Shown here: piece by piece, positions 10,017-17,974 of the stretch | Numbering within the stretch: position 1 is the first letter of the stretch | Layout of the letters: every line of letters begins with the position of its first letter | Made by a program: the position numbers and the translations under genes | Notes under the pieces: model-generated | Database searches by the model: none | What the model saw: the letters and a program-made list of their open reading frames with translations, nothing else | What the model was told of the DNA's origin: nothing | Source of the DNA: Terribacillus sp. FSL K6-0262 | GTDB taxonomy: Bacteria > Bacillota > Bacilli > Bacillales > Amphibacillaceae | Assembly (NCBI RefSeq): GCF_037977385.1 | Contig: NZ_CP150277.1 | Coordinates: 2,891,001 to 2,955,000, forward strand | DNA length: 64,000 nt | Direction of reading: 5' to 3'

Positions 10017-10060
10017 AACTAATGATATTAGTTAAACTATAAACTAATGGCATTAGTTTA
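10017..10060. promoter_or_regulatory. Two palindromic operators, likely TetR sites
   Basis: Palindrome 1 at 10040-10060 has 10-bp arms (TAAACTAATG / CATTAGTTTA) around one base and fills the -35/-10 spacer. Palindrome 2 at 10017-10033 has 7-bp arms (AACTAAT / ATTAGTT) and covers the expected start site. Both share the half-site AACTAAT, with centres 25 bp apart. The layout fits autorepression by the TetR protein of the operon. Confidence 0.75.
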
Positions 10061-10064
10061 GCAA
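10036..10064 (-). promoter_or_regulatory. Promoter of the hydrolase/TetR operon
   Basis: On the minus strand TTGCTA (10064-10059) and TATAGT (10041-10036) are separated by exactly 17 bp. The expected start site, near 10029, leaves a 5' leader of roughly 25 nt before the ATG at 10003. Confidence 0.75.
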
Positions 10065-10280
10065 GGAATTATTTCCCATGAGTTGGATTTATGATAGGGT
10101 GAGCATAAGAAATTTCGACTAAGCAGGAGGGCTTCATTCGTATGCTGGGAGAAACAGACGCTGCGGATGGAGGATTTGAGCAGACGGCAGTGTGGAGATT
10201 CGGCTGGTCATTCGACGCCACTCACAGCTGCTGGTTTCGTTGTTTGCTTGCAGTTTATGCATATGGAGGAGGGGAGTTCA

Positions 10281-10952
10281 GTGAAACGGCAGGTCATTGC
10301 CCTTGGCGGCGGAGGATTTTCAATGGAGCCGGACAACTTGGCACTTGATCGATATATTCTTTCGCAAAGTGAGGAAAAAGAACCTAGAATTTGCTTCATT
10401 CCGACAGCCAGCGGCGATAAGCCGGAGTATATCCGGCGTTTTTATGAAGCATTCGGTCGGCTTACATGCAAACCTTGTCATCTGTCTTTATTTGAGCCGT
10501 TGTTTCAGAATCTGCATGATTTTGTGTTGGAACAGGATATTCTCTATGTCGGTGGAGGCAGTACGCGGAATTTGCTGGTATTGTGGCAGGAATGGGAGTT
10601 GGATGGGATAATAGCCGAAGCTTATCAAAATGGCGTGATCCTGGCGGGGATTAGTGCAGGGGCTAATTGCTGGTTTGAAGAAGGTGTGACAGATTCATTG
10701 AATGGACCTCTGTATGCAATAGAGGGGCTAGGTATGCTATCGGGCAGTATCTGTCCGCATTTTGATGGCGAGATAAAGCGGAGGCCGGCATATTTGGAGG
10801 CCATCGGGAAAGGGACCATGAAAGAAGGATACGGGGTGGATGAACAGTTGATTCATGTAATCTGTTCCAGGAGGAATACCCCCGCATATAAAATAAGCAG
10901 GCAAGGAGTTGGAACTTTTGAAGAGGCTATACCGGCTGCTTACCTGGATTAG
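10281..10952 (+). CDS. Peptidase E (S51 family)
   Basis: Cytosolic serine peptidase of the S51 (dipeptidase E/cyanophycinase) family, 223 residues, similar in size to B. subtilis YgaJ. The catalytic nucleophile is Ser125 in GISAGA; LYVGGGST and CPHFDGE are other conserved blocks. The family cleaves Asp-X dipeptides. A GTG start is chosen because AGGAGGGGA lies 5 bp upstream and the protein then begins with the expected first strand (KRQVIALGGGG). The frame is open further upstream to 10167, but that part lacks a ribosome-binding site and resembles nothing known. An overlapping small ORF at 10142-10348 has a good SD but no recognisable product. Confidence 0.85.
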   Translation: MKRQVIALGGGGFSMEPDNLALDRYILSQSEEKEPRICFIPTASGDKPEYIRRFYEAFGRLTCKPCHLSLFEPLFQNLHDFVLEQDILYVGGGSTRNLLVLWQEWELDGIIAEAYQNGVILAGISAGANCWFEEGVTDSLNGPLYAIEGLGMLSGSICPHFDGEIKRRPAYLEAIGKGTMKEGYGVDEQLIHVICSRRNTPAYKISRQGVGTFEEAIPAAYLD

Positions 10953-11046
10953 ATTCTCTATCACATTTGTATCCAACACAACATGCTGGCTGCCTTGGTC
11001 AGGCAGCAGAGATCATCCTTATTTCTCGAATGTATAGCGGTTTTTT

Positions 11047-11090
11047 GAAAAAATAAAAAGCAGCCTTGCAGCGATTGTCTGCAAGGCCGC
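11047..11090 (-). terminator. Terminator of the dinB-like gene
   Basis: Minus-strand stem of 12 bp with one mismatch (arms 11079-11090 and 11060-11071), 7-nt loop, followed on the minus strand by TTTTTATTTTTT. Confidence 0.85.
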
Positions 11091-11094
11091 TTTC

Positions 11095-11547
11095 TTAGCG
11101 GAAGAAAGGCAGGTCAGTTGCTCCGACCAGGCGAGCGTAAAGGAATAGCTGTCCTTTATGGTGCAGCTCATGATCATACATAGCCTGCAGATAGAGTTCT
11201 TTTTTGCCTTGCATACCGGGGATTTTTGCTTCATTTTGCAAAGCCAATTCTTCATCTGTGACCTTATCAAAGGCTTGTATGGTCTGATCCGTGAAATGCT
11301 GAACGGCTTTCTTCAGGTCGTCCATCGTATGGACTTCGGGAAGCTCCGGTGCCGTCATTGTTTCTGTTTTTACCATATTCACGAACATGTCATTCGATCC
11401 GACTATGTGAAGTACCAGGTCGCGAAGTGCCATCGCATCTTCCCATGGCTTGAAATCAAGATGGCCATCTTCGATTTGGTCCAGCAGGCTGATCAATACA
11501 TTGCGGTGCTGCAGCCAGTTTTCTTTCCAATATGCTGTTTTGCTCAT
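11095..11547 (-). CDS. DinB family protein
   Basis: Four-helix-bundle protein of 150 residues in the DinB/YfiT-like superfamily. The metal-ligand histidines appear in LVLHIVGS and in the C-terminal motif HELHHKGQLFLYARL, giving the usual His3 pattern. Members include thiol-dependent transferases (bacillithiol, mycothiol) and DNA-damage-induced proteins of unknown role; nothing here decides which. The minus-strand ribosome-binding site AAAGGAGTG precedes the ATG by 7 bases. It is monocistronic with its own terminator and points toward peptidase E. Confidence 0.88.
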   Translation of the reverse strand: MSKTAYWKENWLQHRNVLISLLDQIEDGHLDFKPWEDAMALRDLVLHIVGSNDMFVNMVKTETMTAPELPEVHTMDDLKKAVQHFTDQTIQAFDKVTDEELALQNEAKIPGMQGKKELYLQAMYDHELHHKGQLFLYARLVGATDLPFFR

Positions 11548-11673
11548 ATGTACACTCCTTTTAGATTATTCATGTCCACTATAAATGATAGCAATCGGTA
11601 TGTCATCCGTGGAAAACTGCGTGAATCGGATAAGTTGTACCAGTTTGATCGCAATCAGCGCTAGGATCAATCC

Positions 11674-12417
11674 TCATTCACAAGCATAGTCGTCCTTATC
11701 CCGGTCAAACTTGCGCTGATAAGCAGGGTGGGTGCTTGGTACACCATCAGGGTATGTTTTTCTCAATTCCGTGCAATTGGCAAAGTTCGCTGATTCATTT
11801 GAGTTGTCCTCATTTGATGCATCAGAGGTATCCTGATTGGTGGCACAGCCGTCAAAGCCGCGTTCCGTAGCATATCCGTCTTGCTTCCAAACTGCAGCAC
11901 CTTTGTTTTTGGCAGATGCTTCGGCTTCCTCGAATGCATCAAGATATCGCGTATTTGGCGGATACACATAAGCCACCCGTGCCAATCCTTCCTCGAGCAA
12001 GGTCTGCTGGACGCTTACTCCATCTGCGTAAACATAAGCAAGCAGCCGTCCATATTTGTCCATTCTTTCCCCTACATCGAACTCCAGCTCCAGTTTATCT
12101 GCATTCGTCACCAATTCTTCGTTTCGTTTGGAAGCTTCTTTCCCGTAAGGCTGCACACATTTGTTTGGTGCCTTCGTCTCGGGGGTATCGATGAGTAAAT
12201 AGCGGACTGTTTCTTCTTGACCATTGTAATTCACTTTGATGGTGTCCCCATCCACGATCCTTACCAGTGAAACTTCGGCTCTATCTGTCGTTCCGGACGT
12301 CGTCGTTGCCTGTGTCTTCGAATCCGGATGCTCATTTGAGGTATTGGCTGTTCCGCATGCACTGATCAAAAACAAGGAGATGATCAGCCAAATTGTACTA
12401 TGTATCGTATTTTTCAT
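11674..12417 (-). CDS. Secreted thermonuclease lipoprotein with Excalibur domain
   Basis: Predicted lipoprotein of 247 residues. The signal peptide ends with the lipobox LISAC, followed by a short Ser/Thr-rich linker. The central staphylococcal nuclease (SNase) domain spans roughly residues 48-170, with substrate and calcium motifs VRIVDGDTIKV, LLIDTPET and GERMDKYGRLLAYVY. These hold the catalytic Arg/Glu set. The C terminus carries an Excalibur calcium-binding motif (KFDRDKDDYACE), a common partner of extracellular nucleases. It probably degrades external DNA/RNA while tethered to the membrane. Relatives include B. subtilis YncB. It appears monocistronic. Confidence 0.9.
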   Translation of the reverse strand: MKNTIHSTIWLIISLFLISACGTANTSNEHPDSKTQATTTSGTTDRAEVSLVRIVDGDTIKVNYNGQEETVRYLLIDTPETKAPNKCVQPYGKEASKRNEELVTNADKLELEFDVGERMDKYGRLLAYVYADGVSVQQTLLEEGLARVAYVYPPNTRYLDAFEEAEASAKNKGAAVWKQDGYATERGFDGCATNQDTSDASNEDNSNESANFANCTELRKTYPDGVPSTHPAYQRKFDRDKDDYACE

Positions 12418-12485
12418 GTTGTGAATGCTCCTTCATAGCTGTAGCTATCCTTATGATACGAAGGAAAACGCCGGCTAACAAGAGC

Positions 12486-12523
12486 AAAAAGCAGTGCATC
12501 TTTACCGGATGCACTGCTTTTTT
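12486..12523. terminator. Terminator downstream of aldehyde dehydrogenase
   Basis: Arms at 12486-12500 and 12508-12523 include GCAGTGCATC/GATGCACTGC, a 7-nt loop and A/T tracts on both sides. It abuts the stop codon of the leftward dehydrogenase gene. Confidence 0.88.
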
Positions 12524-14001
12524 CATTCTGGTATATATGGCAGATCCAACGTCTTTGGCATATTGATGACATGCGTTTCAGCATAGGCGAGAAGACCTTC
12601 TTTTCCATATTCGCGTCCGATTCCGGATTGCTTCACGCCACCGAACGGGAAGCGGACATCCAGTCCCTGGATGGCAGCTGTATTGATCATGGTCGTACCG
12701 GCTTGGATGTGTTTCGCTACTTCAACGGCATGCTCTTCCTTGCCCCATACCGAGCTGGTCAGCCCATAAATGCTGTTATTGGCAAGCTGAATGGCATGCT
12801 TGTCGTCCTTGAAGGGCAGGATGGGCACGGTAGGTCCGAACTGTTCCTGCGCCACGATTGGATCATCATAATCAGCACCCAGCACAAGCGTGGGCTGCAT
12901 AAAGTAACCCTGCTGATATAATTCTTCATCCATTATCTTTCCAAGCTTGATGACTTCGGCGCCTTTTTGCTGGCTCTGATCGATCAGGCTCTGGACAAAT
13001 TCCATTTGCTTTTTGTTATTGACAGGACCCACCGTGACTCTTTCATCAAATGGATCTCCGACTCGGATCCATTTATCGGCTGCTTCCCGGTATTTTTCGA
13101 TAAACTGATCGAAAATGGATTCATGTACGTATACCCGCTTGGCAATCATACAAATCTGCCCGGCTGTCAGGAAATTCGAAATAACAAGCCGCCGCATCGC
13201 CTTTTCGTCATTCACATCAAAATCATCCAGCACGATGGCGGCATCATTACCGCCGAGTTCCAGTGTCATATGCTTGATCGTATCGGCTGCAGCTTTCATG
13301 ATATGCTTCGCCGTTTCGGTTCCGCCTGTAAAAGCGATTTTGGCAACCTTCGGATTAGAGGTCAATTCTACGCCAACCTCGGCTTCGCCGTGCACCAGAT
13401 TCAATACACCCGGCGGGAATTCATCGGCGATCAGCTCCGTTATTTTGCTGACCGCAAGAGGGGCCAGCGGGCTTGGTTTCAGCACCATCGTATTTCCGGC
13501 AAGCAGCGCCGGCGCAATTTTGATGGTGGAGAGCGAAATCGGATAGTTCCAAGGGGAAATGGCAGTGACGACGCCAACTGCATCATGGGCGATGATCGTT
13601 TTGCCGCCGCTATGCTCCTGTACCTCATTTTGGAGGGCCTCGGCGATATTATCGCAAGCAAATTCCATCCACATCAAGGAAACGCCAATCTCTCCTTCGG
13701 CATCATACAATGCCTTGCCGTGCTCCCGTGACAGAAGGGCTGCAATTTCCGGAGTCTTATCTTTGATTTTCTGGATGGCGCGTCTCATGCGGGCGATTCG
13801 ATCATCGAAGGTTGTCTCTCGCCAGGTGGTGAAAGCTGCATCTGCTGCATCGATCGCTTGGATGGTTTCTTCTCTCGTATTCAATGGTGCGTACCCGACG
13901 ATTTCCTCCGGATGTGCCGGATTCTCGCGGGGGGCTTGTTTCTCTGCTTTGTGTTTCTTGCCATCGATGATGGCATCGATGACGATAGGTTCGGTCGGCA
14001 T
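12523..14001 (-). CDS. NAD(P)-dependent aldehyde dehydrogenase
   Basis: Full-length aldehyde dehydrogenase, 492 residues. The catalytic Cys284 is in TAGQICM, the general base Glu248 in LELGGND, and the cofactor loop is FTGGTETA. It resembles the succinate-semialdehyde/aromatic-aldehyde dehydrogenase branch but the substrate cannot be assigned from sequence. It converts an aldehyde to the carboxylate with NAD(P)+. The ATG follows CGGAGGG on the minus strand. A sigma-B-like promoter lies about 40 bp upstream, and the adjacent gene encodes an RsbR paralogue, suggesting a role in the general stress response. Confidence 0.92.
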   Translation of the reverse strand: MPTEPIVIDAIIDGKKHKAEKQAPRENPAHPEEIVGYAPLNTREETIQAIDAADAAFTTWRETTFDDRIARMRRAIQKIKDKTPEIAALLSREHGKALYDAEGEIGVSLMWMEFACDNIAEALQNEVQEHSGGKTIIAHDAVGVVTAISPWNYPISLSTIKIAPALLAGNTMVLKPSPLAPLAVSKITELIADEFPPGVLNLVHGEAEVGVELTSNPKVAKIAFTGGTETAKHIMKAAADTIKHMTLELGGNDAAIVLDDFDVNDEKAMRRLVISNFLTAGQICMIAKRVYVHESIFDQFIEKYREAADKWIRVGDPFDERVTVGPVNNKKQMEFVQSLIDQSQQKGAEVIKLGKIMDEELYQQGYFMQPTLVLGADYDDPIVAQEQFGPTVPILPFKDDKHAIQLANNSIYGLTSSVWGKEEHAVEVAKHIQAGTTMINTAAIQGLDVRFPFGGVKQSGIGREYGKEGLLAYAETHVINMPKTLDLPYIPE

Positions 14002-14041
14002 AAAGCATCCCTCCGTTTTAGATTGAAAACATAGTAATAAT

Positions 14042-14068
14042 CTACCCGGAAATCGGAGGTTATTAACC
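14042..14068 (-). promoter_or_regulatory. Candidate sigma-B promoter of aldehyde dehydrogenase
   Basis: Minus strand GGTTAA (14068-14063), 15-bp spacer, GGGTAG (14047-14042). The sigma-B consensus is GTTTAA and GGGTAT, so each element differs at one position. It sits 41 bp before the ATG. Confidence 0.5.
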
Positions 14069-14154
14069 TATTTAGTAAAATATTTTTATAAAGAATGAAG
14101 CCCAGGAGGCTTAAATGTAACAGGGAGGGATCTTTGCACAGGCGTAAAAATGGA

Positions 14155-14188
14155 AAAAGAGCTGACCGGAGAACGATCAGCTTTTTTT
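14155..14188 (-). terminator. Terminator of the RsbR-like gene
   Basis: AGCTGA/TCAGCT hairpin flanked by A and T tracts. The stop codon of the leftward STAS gene lies inside one arm. The rest of 14002-14154 holds the dehydrogenase promoter. Confidence 0.75.
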
Positions 14189-15028
14189 CAATTTGCCGTA
14201 CCCTAAAAGATGCAGCGCATTCTTGAGGCTGGATAATGTGGAGAGTGATTTGAAATCCAAACCGAGCGACACCATCGTCTGGGCGATCTCCGGTCGGATA
14301 CCAGTGATGATCGTTTCGATACCGCTGATTTTAAGGGACTGGACAATTTGATAAATCTGGTCGGCCACCATCGTATCGATCATCACAACACCCGAAACAT
14401 CCAAAACGAGATGATTCAGTTCCAGGGCATTTCCCTGTGTCAACGCTGTTTCCATGATCAGCTGGGCACGGTGCGTATCGATATCCCCGACAATAGGTAT
14501 CACTGCCAATCCTTCAAAAATTGGAACGACCGGAACGGACAGTTCTTCCAGCGCACTGTACGCAATATTCATCATCTTCGTATTATGGCTCTCGAACTGC
14601 TTGCCAATCTCAAAGCTGACCATCTCCAGCATCGGGTCGATGATCTTCGATACGTCAAGCATCGTAATGGGAGCAAAATGGCGTTCCTCCAGTTCCTCTG
14701 TGAAAATGTTCCATATGACGCTCCGGAAGCTGGATACATACTGTAATGTGGCAGTCAAAGAGGTATTCATTTCAGTAGCGGTCTTTCCGGCCCTGGCTCC
14801 CCAGCAAAGGAAGTTCTGTTTTACTTCTTCCTTATTATCTTCCGCGAAAAGAATGGCACCGATGTTGAAAACAAGTTCTGCATTGAATTCGGATAACTCT
14901 TCTTTTGGAAGGGATAAAATGCGAAGCTCCTGGTTCAGCTTCGAATCGAGGTTCTGCAGGACAGAATCGGCTATGATGTCCTTGTTCTTCTGTATCTTCC
15001 GACCAATATATCTTAATTCGTCTTTCAT
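14177..15028 (-). CDS. RsbR-type STAS domain stressosome protein
   Basis: Protein of 283 residues with the layout of stressosome RsbR paralogues (RsbRA/RB/RC/RD): an N-terminal non-haem-globin-like sensor domain (about 1-150) and a C-terminal STAS domain (about 165-275). The STAS segment contains DVSGVVMIDTMVADQ, where Thr is the usual site phosphorylated by RsbT, and GIRPEIAQTMVSLG, the second conserved Thr region. Such proteins tune sigma-B activation. No rsbS, rsbT or sigB lies in the window, so this is an orphan paralogue. AAAGGGG precedes the ATG on the minus strand. Confidence 0.9.
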   Translation of the reverse strand: MKDELRYIGRKIQKNKDIIADSVLQNLDSKLNQELRILSLPKEELSEFNAELVFNIGAILFAEDNKEEVKQNFLCWGARAGKTATEMNTSLTATLQYVSSFRSVIWNIFTEELEERHFAPITMLDVSKIIDPMLEMVSFEIGKQFESHNTKMMNIAYSALEELSVPVVPIFEGLAVIPIVGDIDTHRAQLIMETALTQGNALELNHLVLDVSGVVMIDTMVADQIYQIVQSLKISGIETIITGIRPEIAQTMVSLGLDFKSLSTLSSLKNALHLLGYGKLKKS

Positions 15029-15238
15029 TCTGATTCCCCTTTAAATGTACTGCTTTATGAACATACTTCTTCAATGATAATCCATGAGAATGGGTAAGGA
15101 AAGCTAAAAGGGATTGGAAAAGCCCCCCCTTATTTGTGAAACAAACAGCTTTCCGTACAAGTCTGCCTACTGTTATTCCCGATACGGCCCGTGATTAAAC
15201 AAAGTCCATTTCTGGCAGGGAAGTGTTTGAAAAGTAAG

Positions 15239-15274
15239 AAGCGTATCCAAGTGATGGCTTGAATACGCTTTTTA
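15239..15274. repeat. Hairpin downstream of ABC permease gene
   Basis: AAGCGTATCCAAG and CTTGAATACGCTT form a 13-bp stem with one mismatch and a TGATGG loop. The T run is on the plus strand (CTTTTTAT), whereas the neighbouring genes are leftward, so its action as their terminator is uncertain. Nothing else was seen in 15029-15298. Confidence 0.55.
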
Positions 15275-15298
15275 TAGTGTGATCTTGATAGGAACCAA

Positions 15299-15907
15299 CT
15301 AAAAGGCTTTCCGTCGATAAATGAATGTAGTGATACCCCAGGAAGCTGTGTAAATGACTATGCCAAGAAGCAGGGCGCTCGTATAAAGGATTGGCATAGA
15401 TAAACCGAGAAGGAAATCCGTTACGGATGTCAGCCTTTCTCCTAAGTAGGATACTATAGGAGGAACGATACCAGCCAAAACCAGGAAGCTGACCAATGCA
15501 AATGGGGAACTATAACCTGGTTTCATGATGTAAGTCATCGGCAGGTAAAAAGATAGCAGCAATAAGGCCAGACTGCTGCTTATGGCAATATCTGCGATTG
15601 AAAAAGGCCTATTGAAAACATACAATAAAACACTCGTCACCCCGATAGATAAAATGATGAAAACAATTGTCCCGAGAAAGCGGGAAGCAATGATTTCGAA
15701 GCGTGTATAAGGCATCGAATTCAATAAAATGTTTGTTTCCGGTTTTTCATCATAAGCAATCGTATTCACGGGCATTATGAGACTGGCAAGCAGAAAGATA
15801 AAAACTGAATCCTGTCTTCCCACTATGACAAAAAATAATATCAGTAATAGATAGAGCAGCAGTTGACGTTTCTGGATGATGAAGTCCCGCCTGATTAAAT
15901 TAAACAC
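15299..15907 (-). CDS. ABC-2 type transporter permease
   Basis: Integral membrane protein of about 202 residues with six hydrophobic segments, typical of the short ABC-2 permeases (ABC2_membrane_5 group) that partner a single ATPase behind a YtrA-type GntR regulator. The GTG at 15907 is chosen for its spacing to AAAGGCGG; a GTG at 15916 is an alternative. It overlaps the ATPase gene, so translation is coupled. The substrate is unknown; related systems handle antimicrobial peptides or lipids. Confidence 0.85.
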   Translation of the reverse strand: MFNLIRRDFIIQKRQLLLYLLLILFFVIVGRQDSVFIFLLASLIMPVNTIAYDEKPETNILLNSMPYTRFEIIASRFLGTIVFIILSIGVTSVLLYVFNRPFSIADIAISSSLALLLLSFYLPMTYIMKPGYSSPFALVSFLVLAGIVPPIVSYLGERLTSVTDFLLGLSMPILYTSALLLGIVIYTASWGITTFIYRRKAF

Positions 15908-16766
15908 GCTGCACACCGCCTTTCAAATGAAACATAATATCCTCAAGTGTGGCCCTTTCAATAACCACGCTGTCCCCAAAAATTTCTGCCACGGCATCCA
16001 CATTTTCCGTCAGGGCTTCAAAGCCTGTTGACAAACGATTTAAGTGCACGAATGCCTTTTCTGTATCTTGATCCAGAAACTCTGTCCTTCCTTTGACAAG
16101 CGCATAATTTTCCGTTATGTCATGGATGGAATCATTAAAAATTAATTCCCCCCGATTTATGAAGGCTATGTAATCTGCGATGCGATTCAAATCTGTGGTG
16201 ATATGGGTGGAGAAGAAGATGGTGCGGTTCCCATCCAGCATTATTTCCTGTAAAAGCCCGAGCAGCTCCCGTCTGAAAATAGGATCCAGGCCTGCTGTCG
16301 GCTCATCCATGATGATCAGCTCTGCATGATGGGACAAAGCGATCGCCAAGGATGCCTTCATTTGCATACCTTTCGAGAAATGTTTGATCGATTTATGGAG
16401 CGGAAGCTCAAACTGTTCCGCATATTGGGCAAATAATGCATCATCCCAATGTTTGTACGCTGGAGCTACAATACGTTTTATATCTTTTAAATGCAGACCT
16501 TCGAAATACACATTGTCATCGTAGACAAATCCAATTCGTTGCTTGATGGCTTTCTCATGTGTCTTGTAGTCCAACCCAAATACCTTCACTCCACCGGCAT
16601 CCGGCTGCAGCAGATTCATCATCATCTTGATCGTCGTTGACTTACCAGCACCATTTGCACCGATAAAGCCATGCACAAAGCCGCGCTTCACTTGCAGATT
16701 CATGTCATTGATAGAGAAATCTTTGAAACTCTTTGACACATTGCTCAATTCCACTACATTCTCCAT
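15900..16766 (-). CDS. ABC transporter ATP-binding protein
   Basis: ATPase of 288 residues. Walker A GANGAGKST, Walker B LIIMDEPTAGLDP and the switch histidine in FFSTHIT are intact. The signature loop reads FSKGMQMK in place of the classical LSGGQ, a form common in ABC-2 exporters of this type. ATG at 16766 sits 8 bases after GAGGAG; upstream ATG/GTG codons at 16772 and 16775 overlap the gntR stop and may serve instead. It drives the permease encoded immediately downstream. Confidence 0.92.
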   Translation of the reverse strand: MENVVELSNVSKSFKDFSINDMNLQVKRGFVHGFIGANGAGKSTTIKMMMNLLQPDAGGVKVFGLDYKTHEKAIKQRIGFVYDDNVYFEGLHLKDIKRIVAPAYKHWDDALFAQYAEQFELPLHKSIKHFSKGMQMKASLAIALSHHAELIIMDEPTAGLDPIFRRELLGLLQEIMLDGNRTIFFSTHITTDLNRIADYIAFINRGELIFNDSIHDITENYALVKGRTEFLDQDTEKAFVHLNRLSTGFEALTENVDAVAEIFGDSVVIERATLEDIMFHLKGGVQRV

Positions 16767-16771
16767 TTGCA

Positions 16772-17143
16772 TCACTCCTCGTATAAAATCCTTAATAACT
16801 GCTGCAATTCATCCAGGGACAAACCAATTTCCCGACTATTTGCAATGACAGCATGCAGCTGCTCTTCAATGACTTTCAGTTTTTTCTCTTTGATAAAGTC
16901 TAAATCTTGTTCCGCAACAAAGGAGCCTTTGCCGACAATGGAGTAAATGAATCCTGCCTTTTCCAATTCCTCATAAGCCCGCTTCGTCGTTATAACGCTG
17001 ATTTGTAAATCCTGTGCCAGCTTGCGCATGGAAGGTATGGCTGCACCCTCCGGCAGCTCCCCCGATAAAATGGACGATTTAATTTGATTTGTAATCTGTT
17101 CATAAATCGGCTCCTTTGAATTATTGGAAATAATGATTTGCAT
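16772..17143 (-). CDS. GntR family regulator (YtrA subfamily)
   Basis: Short regulator of 123 residues: an N-terminal winged helix-turn-helix (PIYEQITNQIKSSILSGELP, then MRKLAQDLQISVITTKRAYEELEKAGFIYSIVGKGSFV) and a roughly 40-residue helical tail without a large effector domain, as in the YtrA subfamily. It lies 15 bp after the preceding small membrane gene and its stop overlaps possible start codons of the ATPase gene. It probably represses the operon through the inverted repeat at 17493-17521. Confidence 0.92.
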   Translation of the reverse strand: MQIIISNNSKEPIYEQITNQIKSSILSGELPEGAAIPSMRKLAQDLQISVITTKRAYEELEKAGFIYSIVGKGSFVAEQDLDFIKEKKLKVIEEQLHAVIANSREIGLSLDELQQLLRILYEE

Positions 17144-17158
17144 GCCGATCCCTCTTCT

Positions 17159-17488
17159 TCATTTTTTGGAGTTAAGTATTCTGTTCACATCCGCAATCGC
17201 CACAACTAGCAGTGCAAGGATGTGAACGGTCATTACCATATTGAAATATGGATAGGAGTATGGAGCGATCCATTCCGTGAAAAGCGCTGAATCCAAAATA
17301 CTTCGGAACATCCTTAGGAGGAAGCTGTCGCCATCGTTGATATTCGGCTCCCAGGACGTACCATCGACCAGAAAGAAGACCAATTGGACAAGAAGAAAAA
17401 TAACGAGGTAGGTTATCCAGCGCCTAGCCAGATGTAAAGTAGGGGCTTTTTCCGTACTATGCATTCCGATTACGCTCCTTTTACTCAT
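17159..17488 (-). CDS. Small membrane protein, possibly YfzA-like
   Basis: Protein of 109 residues with two clear hydrophobic segments (about 23-42 and 83-102) and a WxPN-type extracellular stretch between them. The pattern resembles the YfzA-like family, but this is from memory and not certain. It is the first gene of the four-gene GntR/ABC operon. An internal ATG (MHSTEKAP, 17464) may be the true start, since the first ATG lies within the AAAAGGAG region; the choice is open. Function unknown. Confidence 0.6.
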   Translation of the reverse strand: MSKRSVIGMHSTEKAPTLHLARRWITYLVIFLLVQLVFFLVDGTSWEPNINDGDSFLLRMFRSILDSALFTEWIAPYSYPYFNMVMTVHILALLVVAIADVNRILNSKK

Positions 17489-17492
17489 GATA

Positions 17493-17521
17493 ATATTGTA
17501 TATGTACTATGTATACAATAT
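17493..17521. promoter_or_regulatory. Inverted repeat upstream of GntR/ABC operon
   Basis: Perfect 10-bp arms ATATTGTATA (17493-17502) and TATACAATAT (17512-17521) flank 9 bp. It sits directly upstream of the leftward operon in an AT-rich promoter region and is the likely GntR/YtrA-type operator. Exact -35/-10 boxes overlap it and are ambiguous. Confidence 0.65.
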
Positions 17522-17723
17522 ATACAAAGGTGGAGAGATGTGCAACCATTTTTGTTAATAAAAGGAGAATTGATTCGGATTTGGATGCTGAATAAGGACA
17601 AAGAGAGAGCGCAATGTAGGCTTCTCTACAACCTAGGGCACTAATTTAACTATTATTCTGCATGAAAAATAGTGAACCAAATCCAGTTTCTGTTAAAATT
17701 TAGTTAGGGTGAAGAGGCTATAA

Positions 17724-17867
17724 AAGAATTTTTATCATTATGATGCATTTAGTAAAGAACGTAATAAGGGAAATCCGGCGGGAGTCGTGTTAAATGGAGA
17801 CGAATTGACAGATTCTCAAATGCAGGAGGTCGCTTCGAAACTCGGCTTTAAAGAAACTGCATTTTGA
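17724..17867 (+). pseudogene. PhzF family isomerase remnant
   Basis: Frame beginning [20 protein letters not shown] reproduces the N terminus of PhzF-family (phenazine biosynthesis-like epimerase) proteins, including the GNPAGVVL block and a closing GFKETAF. The frame has TAA where a start codon would be expected and TGA at 17865-17867; after about 47 codons the family match ends. No further PhzF domain is recognised before the next gene at 17975. A full PhzF is near 260-300 residues, so most of the gene is deleted. An SD-like AGGGTGAAGAGG precedes it. The rest of 17522-17723 shows no gene. Confidence 0.75.
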
Positions 17868-17974
17868 TGGAATCGTATAAAGCTGAATATCGAATACGGT
17901 TCTACACACAGTGAATGGATCTCCAAGCACTTTGGTGGTTGAGTGGTTTCAACTGATTTTCTGGAGGGAGAACA

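Noticed and set aside
10142..10348. Small rightward ORF with a good AGGAGGG site upstream of peptidase E
   Set aside because: It overlaps the peptidase E start by 68 bp in another frame and resembles no family; mentioned only in the peptidase E entry.
17459..17644. 61-codon rightward frame over the GntR operon promoter
   Set aside because: It lies across the operator repeat, has no ribosome-binding site and no similarity to known proteins.
17868..17945. Continuation of the PhzF remnant past the TGA (LNIEYGSTHSEWISKHFGG)
   Set aside because: The frame stays open to 17942 but does not match PhzF sequence, so it is not included in the pseudogene.
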